Origin: Eublepharis macularius
Taxonomy: Eukaryota > Chordata > Lepidosauria > Squamata > Eublepharidae
Direction of reading: 5' to 3'
DNA: 64,000 nt
NCBI RefSeq assembly: GCF_028583425.1
Contig: NC_072796.1
Span: 125,213,464 to 125,277,463, forward strand
Position numbers and translations under genes: made by a program. Each line of letters opens with the position of its first letter. Position 1 is the first letter of the stretch. Below are positions 21,873 through 32,475 of the stretch, piece after piece. The notes under the pieces were generated by a model that was not told where the DNA came from, ran no database searches, and saw nothing but the letters and a program-made list of their open reading frames with translations.

Positions 21873-22999
21873 ATACAGGGGTTCATTGTTGTGCCATGTC
21901 ATGATCTTCTGTTGTTAGCTGCCCTTTTTTTTAGTTTAAATGTCATAAATGTCGTAAAGGTTTGGAACTATCATCCTTTCTTAAATTCATTGACTTCAGT
22001 GCAAGTAACTGTATTTAGGACTACACTGTGTATCTTTAACATTCACGCTCTGACTTATTTTACTGGTTTTTAAGACAGGTTCTGGCGTTTTGTTTGGCAT
22101 CTTCTGCTGCTTTGAGAACTTTTAGGAGGGGGTTTCCTTTGCATTAAAAAAAAATGGCTGAAGGAACCCTTAGGGAAAACCCAAGTGGAAGGAGTCATGA
22201 AGTAATCCTGCATCTGGCACTCGATGTTTATATGTTCTAAGAACACATGCTACATTTCTGTAAAGCAGAACTCCTTGCAAAGCACCGGTACAAGCGGAAA
22301 CCAGCCACATGACTGAAAGGCCCGGCCCTGTTCTCCCAGGGAGCTTGGCTGGTGAACTCCCAGCTTGAGTGGGTTCTTAAATGTACACAAACGTGTTTCT
22401 GATTTAGCCGCTCTTCTCTGTGGCGGGAATGTTTTCTGAAGTCGGTGGAGGTAAAAAGGATCAGACCGAAACCTGAGAACTGTGGGCTTTGCTCCTGGTG
22501 CCCAACATCAACATACTGTTTCTAGGGAGCTAATTAGCCCCCCCCCTCCAGCCCCCCTATTTTTAAAGCAAAACCTCAGATTGGAATAAATGTGCAATTT
22601 TAATGGAACTTTAGCTGCATGACTGTCCTTGATTATCTCGTCAAAATATCATTAAGGAGACATAGTGACAAGTTAATTATCATCCGGGTTAGGATGATCA
22701 CGTAAAAACAACTGAAGTCGGCAGATTTTATAACGTGTGACAGAGGGCCTTTTGGCAAGCAACCTCCCCCCCCCCTTCTGCTATTGCCAAGTTTGCACTT
22801 GACTGAGAAAGGCAGCCAATCTTAGCTCTTGGGTGAGGCAACCTGTATAATGTGTGGGTTGTCCAAATGTGTTTGTCTCGATCACACATTAAAATGATTA
22901 GGTATTAAAAGGTGTTCAAGAAGACACAGCTATAAAGGGACAAGGGCTGAAATGTTGGCACTTTTCTTTGCAGGCACGATCTTACTGCATCGTTTTCTA
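21873..22999. other. Unassigned sequence, part possibly conserved non-coding
   Basis: 22570-22760 and 22850-22960 have no repeat signature and are rich in ATTA/TAAT-type words ('gttaattatcatcc', 'cattaaaatgattag'). C-runs are at 22540 and 22767. No coding frame. Confidence 0.35.
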
Positions 23000-23183
23000 A
23001 TTTCGGTCATCCGGTTATTTTATTTCTTATGTCATGTTGTGTAATGTTTATTGCATTGTTTTCCTGCTCTGTAATCCAATCATATTACTCTGGTTATTGT
23101 ATGCCTTAGTATCGTATTGTTTTGTTTTAAATTCTGTAATCTGCCTTGAGTCTCAGCAAGAAAGATGGAATATAAATAAATAT
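23000..23183 (+). mobile_element. Retroelement 3' tail
   Basis: A T-rich region is followed by 'gtaatctgccttgagtctca', 'gcaagaaagatggaatataa' and 'ataaat'. It is the plus-strand counterpart of 801-1100. Confidence 0.6.
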
Positions 23184-23565
23184 CTCTATGATCTGAAGAG
23201 AAACCACAGTAAAAACGTATATGTTACTGGCTTCTTCCACATGGAGATTTTTTTTGCCCACAAGGAAAGCAGGAAGCCTCCCAGATTAAAGGGGAATATT
23301 CACACGAAGTTGTACTTGTTTTCAGCCTGACACGGTATTTCCATTTAAATCAAAGAAAAAATAAATTTGTTTTTCTCTGGCTCAAAGGGGACACTCTGGA
23401 GTGGCTATAGGGGAATATTATTGTGGATACTTCCTCCAATGACATTACAGGGTGGGGGTCAGACCCCCTAAGCTCCCTGTCAAAATAGGATGGGGTGGCT
23501 TCCTGCTAGGCACCAATTAGTCCTTTAAAGATTTTTTTCCACTTTCCCTGCAGAGCCAATATAGT
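23184..23565. other. Unassigned sequence
   Basis: No gene or named repeat. Confidence 0.35.
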
Positions 23566-23573
23566 GTTACAAC

Positions 23574-24060
23574 CAGGGGTCATTTCATAGAAAAAGAGCT
23601 GCAGGAACTCATTAGCATAACTCATTCGCACAACTCATTAGCATATGCCACACCCCTTGCCATCACCAGAAGTGTGTCATTAGCATAACTGATTTGCATA
23701 TGCCACACCCCCTGGCATCACCTATCCTGGCTGTTTTGGATCCAATTCTGGCCATTCAGGCCGGAAATTGGGCCCAAAATGGCAAAAAGGGGCTGAAAAT
23801 GGCTGAAAAGGGGACCAAAATGGTCAGAATTGGGCCGCTGCTGAGTGGGAGAGTGATACACCACCCGTCAAAGGCCCGATCCTGGCCATTTTGGGACAAA
23901 TCCTGTCTGTTTTAGGCTCAATCCTGGACATTTTGGTCCAAATCCAAGATGAAACGGGCCCAAAATGGCCAAAATCAGCTGGGCAGGGCCACCTGACATG
24001 ACCTCTTTGGAGAACTACCAGAACTGTGTTCCTGTGCATTCCCCCTCAAAATGAGCCCTG
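23574..24060. mobile_element. Non-autonomous hAT-type element
   Basis: Termini CAGGGGTCATTTCATAGAA and the reverse complement of CAGGGCTCATTTTGAGGG. The flanks gttacaac (23566-23573) and gctacaac (24061-24068) match at 7 of 8 bases. The interior has repeated 'cattagcata' words and many inverted 'ccaaaatggc' / 'gccattttgg' pairs. No transposase, so it would be mobilised in trans. Confidence 0.8.
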
Positions 24061-24068
24061 GCTACAAC

Positions 24069-24290
24069 ACAACTGGGTAGGGGAAGGAAAATTCTGCAAA
24101 AGGAGGGGAGTCGGGGTCATGTTAATCATACCTGAGGTTTTTGCACAGGTGTACGGAACGAAAAGAGAAGGAACAAGGGCTGAGGACAGCAACAGCCATT
24201 CGTGCAAAAAACAAGAAGGTGCGGATGCCATTCTTGCTTTTTCTAGGCCTTTCATTTACCCCCTTTCATTCATTTAAATTTATCTGATCT
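24069..24290. other. Unassigned sequence
   Basis: Frames on both strands without motifs. Confidence 0.3.
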
Positions 24291-24294
24291 CTGC

Positions 24295-24412
24295 AATATA
24301 GACCATAGAGACTAGGGGAGGCAACCTAGAGCATCACAGAAACATGACATCACATCCTCCCCAAACTCCACCCTCTCCACCCAAATCTAGCATTTGCCGA
24401 GGCAGTGTAGGG
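24295..24412 (+). mobile_element. Half copy of the palindromic-core MITE
   Basis: 'atagaccatagagactaggg', 'caacctagagcatcacag', 'atgacatcacatcctcccc', 'gccgaggcagtgtagggaac' is the right half of the family seen at 30740 and 57366. Confidence 0.55.
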
Positions 24413-24724
24413 AACCCTATTTCTGTGTTGCTTGCTGATGCTTCTGCCGAGCTGGGGACATGTTTTCATGCCGAAGTTTGGAAGCAGCTCCAGTCCACTG
24501 AGCTACCAAGTTCACATTGCAGAGGTTGGGTAATGCAGGGCCCTATCTGGATCCGAGTCCTCTGAATCCTGGTTATGGAGCTTTGCCATTAATAAGAAAT
24601 GAACCAATAATGGCACAAACCAAGGGGAAGATGTTTTTTCATTGTCCTGATTGGGACTCTCCTTGCTTCTCTCTGGGCTTAGCTCCAGCGGAGTTTCTGA
24701 GGCGGTCACTAGAATAGGACTACC
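24413..24724. other. Unassigned sequence
   Basis: No clear repeat or gene. Confidence 0.3.
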
Positions 24725-24972
24725 TCAGTTTGGTGTAGTGGTTAAGAGCAGCAGGACTCTAATATGGAGAGCTGGGTTTGATTCCCCACTCCTCCACCTG
24801 AAGCCAGCTTGGGGGACCTTGGGTCAGTCACAGCTCTTTCAGAGCTCTCTCAGCCCCACCCACCTCACAGGGTATCTGTTTATGGAGACAATAATGACAC
24901 TGTAAACCGCTCTGAGTCAGTGTTAAGTTGTCCTGAAGGGAAGTATATAAATCAAATGTCGTTGTTGCTGTT
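24725..24972 (+). mobile_element. Sauria-type tRNA SINE, GTT-tailed
   Basis: 'ggtgtagtggttaagagcag', 'ggtttgattccccactcc', 'tgggtcagtcacagctc', 'gtaaaccgctctgagtcag', 'gttgtcctgaagggaagtat', tail 'gtcgttgttgctgtt'. Confidence 0.9.
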
Positions 24973-25190
24973 AATCTGGACAACCGGATTTGATTCCCCA
25001 CTCCTCCACTTGAAGCCAGTGGGGTGACCGAGGGTCAGTCGCAGCTCTCTCAGAGGTCTCTCAGCCCCACCTATCTCACAGGGTGTCTGTTGTGGGGAGA
25101 ACAAGGGAAAGCGATTGTAAGCTGATACGATACTCCTTTGGATAGAGAAGTGTGAGGTATAAAACCAGCTCTTCTTCGTCGTCATCTTGG
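24973..25190 (+). mobile_element. Sauria-type tRNA SINE, CTT-tailed, 5'-truncated
   Basis: It starts inside the head at 'ctggacaaccggatttgatt' and ends with 'gcgattgtaagctgatacga', 'ggtataaaaccagctcttct' and a CTT/CGT tail. It abuts the GTT-tailed copy with no gap, so two subfamilies with different 3' ends sit in tandem. Confidence 0.85.
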
Positions 25191-25644
25191 CATTTCTTTC
25201 CTCCTTCCTCTACTTGTGGAGACAGAGCCACCTTCATCTTGGCTAAGCAGCTGTCAGAAGTGAAGCTCCTGTATGGTCCATTACCAGTCCCTGATTGCAC
25301 AAGGCCCCACCTCCAATCCCTGACCCAGTAGAGCTTGAAAGTTGTATGTTTTATGAATAGAACTAACAAACTGAATAGGAAAGAGAAGAGGTAAACCCAA
25401 CTGCTTTGCTAGCCGAGACAGTTCTTGAGAGTTCTCAGAAGGAGGAGATTACCCTAAGATTAACATCCTGCAAACAGAGAGAAAACTCCCAATTAGAAAG
25501 AAAATACAGTCCTGTCTAGCTAGAGCTCCCTGCAAGACTTTCTTCTACACACTTCTAACACATAATGCTGGTTTATTGTCACACAAATTATGTTTGAAAT
25601 GTGTACATTGTACAGAGGAAAAACATTGAGTGACAAAACAGTAA
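25191..25644. other. Unassigned sequence
   Basis: No gene or recognised repeat. Confidence 0.35.
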
Positions 25645-25870
25645 ATGGCACAGAGATTTATTCATTTTAAAAATGTATATGCCACCCTTCCAGAGACCTA
25701 CTTGAGCCAGCCTGTAAGCAAAACCATACAATAAAAGCATAAAAACAAGCCAGGGCATAAAAACTACATAAAACAGTATGTAGCAGTTTGAAATGATAAC
25801 CATAAAACAATCTTCAGGCTGGAAGCAGATAATTAAAAGAACTTTTAAGAGATGGAAAAAATGGCTCACA
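25645..25870 (-). mobile_element. LINE 3'-tail fragment
   Basis: The plus strand starts 'agatttattcattttaaaaa' with 'tatgccacccttccagagac' and runs into 'caataaaagcataaaaac'. This is the reverse complement of a LINE tail, as at 45592-45800. Confidence 0.5.
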
Positions 25871-26433
25871 GGCTTAATTCACACAAAGGAGAATCAAGAC
25901 TGAAATGGGTTGGGGGGAAGGTCAAAACAGCTGAGAAATTCAAAAATCAACCTTAGCAATAACATTACACAGATATGCTACAGCAGTATATTTTTCATAA
26001 GGTTCTACATTACAATCAAAGATGTATTTTTAAAAAAAGATTGTGATGTGTTTGGACATGAATGTGCAGCAGCTAAATCTTTCTAAAGGACTAGGAGGCA
26101 GTCGGGGAAACTACTCAATAAAATGGAGACATCTGACCTGGGAATAAATGTCTCAGAAATTCTCAGCTACAGTGATTTATTTGCCATTGCCTTCAAAAGA
26201 TAATAAAAGCTTTCTAGAACAGAGGGAAGAATGAAGCAACAAAACCCTGCATTTTTTTAAAAAAAGTGCACGTTGGGTGTTCGAGGAGAGGTTCCGTCAA
26301 ATGAAGCATGTGTTGGAATATTTGCTAAATGACTTGTCAAATTCAGATGATGTCCTTTTTGTGGGGACAGTCTTGAACGGTCAATATTCCCTGGCCACAA
26401 TTCTCCACTTGTCCTAAAAAGGAGACCTAACTG
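25871..26433. other. Unassigned sequence
   Basis: AT-rich; no coding signal. Confidence 0.35.
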
Positions 26434-26669
26434 AGAGCGGAACCACAAGTGACAAAAGGCACAGGTTGGACACTTGTCAGCTTCCCTCAAGTTTTGATGG
26501 GAAATGTAGGCATCCTGGCCTTGCAGCTTGGCTCTCTGACTGCCATACAATGGACTTTTCAACTGTCACTTGTCCAACATTCCGCCAAGCTGCCTACATT
26601 TTTCATCAAAACTTGAGGGAAGCTGACGAGTGTCCAGCCTGTGCCTTTTGTCACTTGTGGTTCCGCTCT
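26434..26669. mobile_element. Long-TIR MITE, AGAGC family
   Basis: TIRs of about 85 bp: AGAGCGGAACCACAAGTGAC on the left and its complement ending at 26669. Each arm runs through 'ggacacttgtcagcttccct' and 'caagttttgatggg'. The short middle contains 'agcttggctctctgactgcc'. Related copies lie at 27443, 33508 and 37864. Superfamily unknown. Confidence 0.8.
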
Positions 26670-26749
26670 GAGTGTATATTGGGTTGGATACAGTGCAAAT
26701 TTCGACTTGCGCTGGAGCTCTCGCACAAGCAGAAATACAAGACCATGGC

Positions 26750-26850
26750 ATCTCCTGCTACCTGATCCTTTTAATTGGAGATGCCATAGATTGAACCTGG
26801 ACCTTGTGCCTGCCAAGCAGAGGCTCTTCCACTGAACCACAGCCCTTCAG
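26750..26850 (-). mobile_element. tRNA-derived SINE, partial
   Basis: The minus strand begins 'gggctgtggttcagtggaag', 'agcctctgcttggcaggcac' and has B-box-like 'aggttcaatctatggcatct'. A fuller copy is at 28556-28765. Confidence 0.7.
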
Positions 26851-26865
26851 TGTGTTCATGTGGTA

Positions 26866-27345
26866 GTAGAGACTGCCATCAAGTCATAGTTGACTTATGG
26901 CAACCCCTGGTGACAGCCAGCTTGGTGTAGTGGTTAAGAGTGTGGGACTCTAATCTGGAAAACCGGGTTTGATTCCCCACTCCTCCACTTGAAGCCAGCT
27001 GGGTGACCTTGGGTCAGTCACAGCTTCTTGGAGCTCTCTCAGCCCCACCCTCCTCATAGGGTGATTATTGTTGAGGGGATAATAATGACATACTTTGTAA
27101 ACCACTCTGAGTGGGCGTTAAGTTGTCCTGAAGGGCAGTATATTAATCGAATGTTGTTGTTGTTGTTGTTATCACTATCATCATCATCATCATTATTATG
27201 GCAAGAGACTAACAGAAGTGGTTTGCCATTGTCTGCCTCTGTAACCTCGATCTTCTTTGGAGGTCTCCCATCCAATTACTAACCAAGGCTGACCCTGCTT
27301 AGCTTCCAAGAACTGATGAGATCGGGCTCACCTGGGCTATCCTAC
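26866..27345 (-). mobile_element. 5S-derived SINE split by a tRNA SINE
   Basis: The plus-strand left part is 'gactgccatcaagtcatag...tatggcaacccctgg'. The right part from 27198 is 'atggcaagagactaacag' to 'gatgagatcgggctcacctg'. The 5S-derived piece is at the right end on the minus strand. The Sauria-type SINE at 26921-27197 interrupts it and is younger. Confidence 0.8.
26921..27197 (+). mobile_element. Sauria-type tRNA SINE with long GTT/ATC tail
   Basis: Complete head 'cttggtgtagtggttaagag', B-box 'ggtttgattcc' and body, with tail (gtt)n followed by (atc)n at 27152-27197. Nested in a 5S-derived SINE. Confidence 0.9.
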
Positions 27346-27442
27346 ACAGTGCTAAATCCAAGCCATTGAGTGTACAAAAGAGGGAGTGATGGGAAACCCA
27401 GGTTCAGTCCTCCACTAGTGTGGCCTGACTACATGACACATT

Positions 27443-27676
27443 GGGCCAAACTACAAGTGATGAATGACACAAGTTGGACACTTGTCAGCCTCCCTCAAGT
27501 TTTGATGGGAAATGTAGGCAGCTTGGCGGAATGTTGGACAAGTGACAGTTGAAAAGTCCATTGGACAGCAGTCAGAGAGCCAAGCTGCGAGACCAGGATG
27601 CCTACATTTCCCATCAAAACTTGAGGGAAGCTGACAAGTGTCCAACCTGTGTCATTCATCACTTGTAGCTTGGCCC
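27443..27676. mobile_element. Long-TIR MITE, AGAGC family
   Basis: TIR GGGCCAAACTACAAGTGATG and its complement at the right end. The arms share 'ggacacttgtcagc', 'cctcaagttttgatgggaaa' and 'tgtaggca' with 26434-26669. The middle is the inverted counterpart of that copy ('cattggacagcagtcagaga'). Confidence 0.8.
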
Positions 27677-27955
27677 AGTATTGTTTCTGGGGCTGCCCCG
27701 GGTCCTGTCAATGTAATATGCACTGGAGGGATCCATACAGATTGAAAGAGGGACATGCAGGGAGAGGCAGCTTAAGCCTTCCCTCTGGCACCATGTTCCT
27801 GATGTAAAACGGCCTTAAGGAGCTGCTACTTGCCCTCATGGGGAAACTTATGTAAACTGATGGGCTACATGTGTACCAAGGGGCAAGACAAAACTCCCTT
27901 TCAAACACACTTCCATGAGCTTGATGCATTAGCTCAACTTTGAAACATTAGCCAT
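27677..27955. other. Unassigned sequence
   Basis: Nothing recognised. Confidence 0.3.
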
Positions 27956-28205
27956 TTTGGTGTTGTGGTTAAGAGCAGCAGGACTCTACTCTGGAGAGCC
28001 GGGTTTGATTCCCCACTCCTCCGCTTGAAGCCAGCTGGGTGACCTTGGCTCAGTCACAGCTCTCTCGGAGCTCTCTCAGCCTCACCCACCTCACAGGGTG
28101 ATTGTTGTGAGGATAATAACAACACACTTTGTAAACCGCTCTGAGTGTGGCATTAAGTTGTTCTGAAGGGCGGTATATAAATCCAGTGTTGTCGTTGTTG
28201 TTATC
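27956..28205 (+). mobile_element. Sauria-type tRNA SINE, GTT-tailed
   Basis: 'ttggtgttgtggttaagagc', 'ggtttgattccccactcctc', 'ctttgtaaaccgctctgagt', 'cggtatataaatccagtgtt', tail 'gtcgttgttgtta'. Confidence 0.9.
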
Positions 28206-28555
28206 CTTTAGCCTTTACGGCAACAGGAGACTCATTATTGTCTGAAACTCCTTATACTGTACTTGAGCCAGTGTCTGTTCTTGAATGGCTTACGGGATAG
28301 TGCCGGGTGGAGCGTATTGCCCAGAAGCCCCACTATTTGCTTCCTGCACAGCTCTTTGGATTCAGACCTGAAACTGGACTGCAGAGCAGTGGGTGCACTC
28401 AAGCAACATCCAAGGGAAGCCTTGACGGAGGATTTTCACAAAAGCCAAAGGAGGGCGGGGCTCAGTTCTCCAAGCTCACACAAGGATGCCAGGAAAAGGA
28501 TGTGCCAAGAAACTGACACCGTTTGGTCATTCTGATCCATTCTCAATCCAACCCA
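28206..28555. other. Unassigned sequence
   Basis: Frames at 28263-28535 and 28307-28516 overlap in different registers and show no domain. Confidence 0.35.
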
Positions 28556-28765
28556 ATGAGTACACCAAGCTGAGTCAGACCGTTGGTCTATCCAGGTCAG
28601 TGTTGTCTGCTCCCAGAGGCCATGCAGCAGCTCTCCAGAGCGTCAGGTCGAGGTTTCTCGTGTCTCCTATTTGCAGATCCTTTTAACAAGACATGCCAAG
28701 GATTGTACCAACCTGGGACCTTCTGCATAGAAAGCAGGCTGTGAGCCATGACCCCTAATAATAGT
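28556..28765 (-). mobile_element. tRNA-derived SINE
   Basis: The minus strand starts in a worn head 'ggtcatggctcacagcct', then 'ctatgcagaaggtcccaggt' and ends in 'gacagaccaacggtctgact'-type text. Same family as 26750-26850. Confidence 0.7.
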
Positions 28766-28767
28766 AA

Positions 28768-28985
28768 TAACTAATAATAACTGCACTTATATACTGCTCT
28801 TCAGAGCTGTGAACAAAGTCAGTGTTGTTCTTATCGCCACGGTGCCGCTGGGGAGCTGGGGCTGAGAGGAGTGGCTTTCCCAAGGCCACCCGCTGAGCTC
28901 ATGGCAGTAGTGGGATTCGAACCAGCAGAATGCTGATTTGCATCCCAGCCACTTAACCACTATGCTACAGCAGCACCTCCGTCCC
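28768..28985 (-). mobile_element. tRNA-derived SINE
   Basis: Minus strand: 'gctgtagcatagtggttaag', 'tggctgggatgcaaatcagc', 'ggttcgaatcccactactgc', 'aacactgactttgttcac', tail of ATT/TTA units. The best-preserved B box in this SINE family. Confidence 0.85.
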
Positions 28986-29081
28986 TCTCCATCCAAGCCA
29001 CATACAAAGTGTTCTTATAATCAGAAGTTCAGACTGACATTTGCTTAGGTTTCTACTGACAAATGGTTTATCAGATCACAG

Positions 29082-29366
29082 AGTTGCCAGGTCCCCCACC
29101 TTGAAACTGGGGGAGGGGTGTGCGGGGGGGGGCACCAGTTCTCCTTGTGTGTGCCCGTACACTCCACGGGGCTTCCAATGATGTCACTTCCTTTCAAACC
29201 AGAAGCAGCCTGAAACATAGAGAAAACACTATATTTGGCCCTGCTGAGACCCCATCCCTTCTGGTTTGAACTCCACACACCCCACTGCCGAGTCAGCAGT
29301 AGCAGGGAGAAGATGCTGGGGGTGAGGGATCTGCGGCCCCCCCAGTGGGGGGCTGGCAAACCTACC
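29082..29366. mobile_element. MITE with GTTGCCAGGTCCCC terminus
   Basis: Left 'agagttgccaggtccccc', right 'ggggggctggcaaacctacc'. The middle holds complementary 'tttcaaaccagaag' / 'cttctggtttgaa' arms around the centre (29190-29275) and 'gatgtcacttcc'. Confidence 0.6.
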
Positions 29367-29641
29367 AAATCAATATGTGGGTGATGGCATTTTACGCACT
29401 TTCAGTCCTTATTACCCTTGAGTCTCTTACCTTTGAGCAAACCTACCAAACCAATGCCTAAGAACATTTCCCTAAGAACTAGAAGACTAAGAACACTTCC
29501 CTGGAAGTAAGCCCCATTAAGTAAACTTCAGTAGGCTTATGAGTAGACCTGTTTAGGACTGCACTTCTATTCCTCCCCTCAACACTCTGTTCTCTTCCCA
29601 TGATCTGGCTTTAGATTGTAAAGTCCCAGAGCAGAGACATT
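29367..29641. repeat. Unassigned sequence with a half hairpin repeat
   Basis: 29495-29570 ('ggaagtaagccccattaag', 'cagtaggcttatgagtagac', 'ctgtttaggactgcac') is one arm of the hairpin repeat at 9172-9254. Confidence 0.5.
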
Positions 29642-29861
29642 GGCCGTTTCCACACATCTCCCCCTCCCGAAAAGTAGTGCAAAACTTATGGAACGACGAA
29701 CCTTCATGGCGCTATGTCTCATCATGACTTTGCTCCCTGGCGCATTTTCTGACATCGCACCACGAAGCAAAGTCGTGTCGGGAAATCGCGCCATGAAGGC
29801 ACATCGTTCTGTAAGTTTTGCGCTATTTTTCGGGAGGGGGAAAAGACGTGTGGAAACGGCC
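29642..29861. mobile_element. Hairpin MITE (GGCCGTTTCCACAC)
   Basis: TIR GGCCGTTTCCACACATCTCC and its complement at 29842-29861. Inner arms 'gaacgacgaaccttcatggc' / 'gccatgaaggcacatcgttc' and a centre around 'tctgacatcgcaccacg'. Both flanks read ATT (29639-29641, 29862-29864), a possible 3-bp TSD. Related to 36809, 44043 and, at the termini, 12007. Confidence 0.8.
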
Positions 29862-30534
29862 ATTTTCTTGCTTTATGCTGCAAACTGCCAGAGACAAACA
29901 CATGAGAAACCTGCTTTAACTTCAGACGGCCAGGAGAGCTCAGCTAAATGGGAGTTCTCTTTGGAGATCTTTAATGCCCCCTAGGTGCCAACAGTTTCTT
30001 GACTAAAAGATAGAGCAAGATACTCGTTAAACCTCCTCCCGCCCTGTTTGTCAAGAGGAGCTCCGTATCAGCGTGAAGGCAGCCTGGATCAGTTGTTCTC
30101 TTTGTTTTCCTGCAAAGCATTAACTCTCTTTATAAAACAGACACAAGATTTACAGAAGCATCCTCCTAATAAACACCAAAAGCAGAAGGTCAAGACAACC
30201 CCCTACTGGCAAGCCAACCCCTCTCCCAGTTTGTATAGATTTATAATGAATAAAAGTGAAGAGAGCGTTTCTTTTTCAGCCTTATCCAGTGTTTTGGATT
30301 ATAGCTAATATTTTCTGGCAAGCTGGTCAGCTGCGTCTGAGCATTCCAAAACAGGAACAGATGTTACGAAACTGGATCAAAATCCCAGCATTGACTATCC
30401 TGGCCATTCGACAGCGTGTATGAGTTTTTAAAGGGGGGAGGGAGGGGTAAATTAAGATGTTAACTTTATTTCAAATTGCCAGGAATCATTTCGACAGGTG
30501 AAACTAGACGCTTCCCTACCTGGTCTGCGCACAG
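29862..30534. other. Unassigned sequence
   Basis: The frame at 30048-30308 has no motif. A G-rich run is at 30434-30448. Confidence 0.35.
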
Positions 30535-31120
30535 GTCTGGTTGCTGTATCTCCAAAAGCACTGGGGAAATGTACAGAAAGGGGCAAACCAAACGATCAAG
30601 CAGCCGGAGCACTTCCTTTACAAGGAACTGAATGGACTCTAGATTCAGGACAAACAAAAGGAAGTACTTCTTTACTCAAAGAGTAATTCCGTTTTGGAAT
30701 TCACTGCCAGCGGATGTAGGCCACTCACTTACCTGCCTGGGGCAGAGAATTACCAGCCGCTAGACCCAATTTCCTGCCCCCCAAGGAATTGAGGAGCAGC
30801 AGAAAAAATGGCCTCCACATACTGACGCTCTAGGAATCTCCTCTATGGTAAAGACCATAGAGATTAAAGGCGGCAGCCTAGAGTATTATCTAGATATGAC
30901 ATCACATCATCCCCGTACTCTGCCCTCCCAAGCTCTGCCCCCCAAATCTTCTGGCCGTTTTGTAAACGATGTAATGACAGCAACAAGCATAGATGGCTTT
31001 AAAAGGGGATTAAACAAATTCATAGAGGAGCAGTCCATCCATTGTTACAAATACTTAAGGGGAACCTCCATGTTCAGAGGCAGGCACCCTTCGAATCCCA
31101 GTGCTTAATAGCTGCTACAA
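30535..31120 (+). mobile_element. CR1-like LINE C-terminal region, split by a MITE
   Basis: 'gttgctgtatctccaaaagc' to 'ggagcacttcctttacaagg' and then 'caggacaaacaaaaggaagt' correspond to the YLQKD...RRATKMI...LP-YEE...DKRKYFF stretch of CR1-type ORF2. The downstream part translates as TSIDGFKRGLNKFIEEQSIH, YKYLRGTSMFRGRHPS. The MITE at 30740-30957 separates the two parts. Confidence 0.75.
30740..30957. mobile_element. Palindromic-core MITE inside the LINE
   Basis: The centre 'aatctcctctatggt' / 'accatagagatt' (30834-30867) is flanked by 'gacgctctagg' / 'cctagagtatt' and 'atgacatcacatcatcccc'. The left part 'ccccccaaggaattgagg' matches 57410-57440. It splits the LINE frame, so it is the younger insertion. 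Confidence 0.65.
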
Positions 31121-31669
31121 GAGGAAGTGTTTCCTCTCTCTGCCACCATCTCCCATAGCCATGAGGCTCTTCCCCCTACAAAGTGATACCTAAGGCAGCT
31201 GCCTAGGAATACTTAGCAATGATGCTGCCTAGAGCCCAAATTTCCTACCTGGAGAGGTCAATAGAATCAGCTGCAAGATTCAGAAAGGGTAGGTGATGTG
31301 TGTGCTTCTGGGGACAGATATTATTGTGTGTGCTTAATGTATAATGTTTGGATGTACAGTTATCCTTAGAAGTATGAATCACTTCAAATGCTTACAGGGC
31401 AATGAACCCGTTCATGTGAAGGAGCAACAGGTGTGTCCCCCACCCCCCGCTTCTAAAGTTCTGTGTGATGCAGCACTCCATACGTAAGGTTGTCCATGCA
31501 TAAGGATGATCTGCGTGTGCTTTCTTCCCCCTCCACCTCCCATTTTGGAAAGGGTTGATGAATAAGACTAGTGCATAAGTTCTTTTTTGGAAAGTATATG
31601 ATCAAGAAAACCCGGCCTCTCCAGACTGGGCGTGCAAGACAGGCTTTCAGGGGGAGCATTTAGATTATA
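31121..31669. other. Unassigned sequence
   Basis: A C-run is at 31437-31448. The minus frame at 31453-31659 lacks a motif. Confidence 0.35.
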
Positions 31670-31998
31670 CATTAGATTGTAACAGTATTCACAAGACAGA
31701 CCAAAAAATTTCACATAACAAGTAGTTGATTTGTGGAACTCACTGCCACAAGATTTAGTGGTTCGGATGGGTTAGCAAGGGGGTTGGACAGATTCATTGG
31801 AGGATAGGTCAATCATTGGCTGTTCAGCCATGACAGCTGAATGGGACCTGACTGTCAGATAATGGGGAGGGCTCTTGTTTGTGGGCCCTGCTTCTGGGCT
31901 GTGAAATCTGACTGGCCTCTGTCTGAAACAGGATGCTGGACTAAAATGGACCATTTTTCTGATCCAGCAACACCCCTTTTATGTTCATGTGAGGTGGA
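31670..31998 (+). mobile_element. CR1/L3-like LINE 3' end
   Basis: 'tgtggaactcactgccacaa' (WNSLP region), 'ggacagattcattggaggat', 'caatcattggctgttcagcc', 'ctggactaaaatggacc', 'ctgatccagcaacaccc', 'ttatgttcatg'. This is the canonical 3' UTR order, on the plus strand. 5'-truncated. Confidence 0.8.
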
Positions 31999-32249
31999 AT
32001 CCACAAAACGTTCCAAAATTAATGGGAGGTTTTCTACTGGGTTCAGTATCAGTAGATCTGCATACTTGTTATCTACTTAGAAATCCAACTTGCAGTTTAT
32101 AAGCACACACATATTTGTGGCTATGGTTAGAAATCGTACCTCCCTGAATAAAGAGTTATTTAAATGTGGAAAGGGGAATTCCCACACTTACTCGCTGCTG
32201 TATGCATGGCTTGTCCTGTTTTCAGACCTTCAGGCCTGGTTTCCAATTA
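31999..32249. other. Unassigned sequence
   Basis: Nothing recognised. Confidence 0.3.
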
Positions 32250-32475
32250 AAGATGCCCGCTCCAGGTTGGGAAATTTCTGGAGATTTGGGGGTGGAGCCT
32301 GGAAAGGGCAGGATTTAGGGAGGGGAGGGACCTCAGAGGGGTATAAAGCCATAGAGTCCCTCCTCCAAAGCAACAATTTTCTCCAAGGGAACTGATCTCT
32401 GTCATCTGGAGTTCAGTAGTTGTATTTCAGGGAGATCTACTGCCATCACCTGGAGGTTGGCAACTGTATTTCCAA
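32250..32475 (-). mobile_element. GGGTTGCC MITE, near full length
   Basis: The plus strand reads 'tgcccgctccaggttggg', 'ggtggagcctggaaaggg', 'agggacctcagaggg', 'gaactgatctctgtcatctg', 'cacctggaggttggcaactg', the reverse complement of the copies at 37047 and 62128. Confidence 0.85.

Noticed and set aside
21493-21902. Overlapping minus frames of 81-129 aa with repeated residues
   Set aside because: They are translations of the 83-bp hairpin minisatellite in several frames and not a repeat protein.
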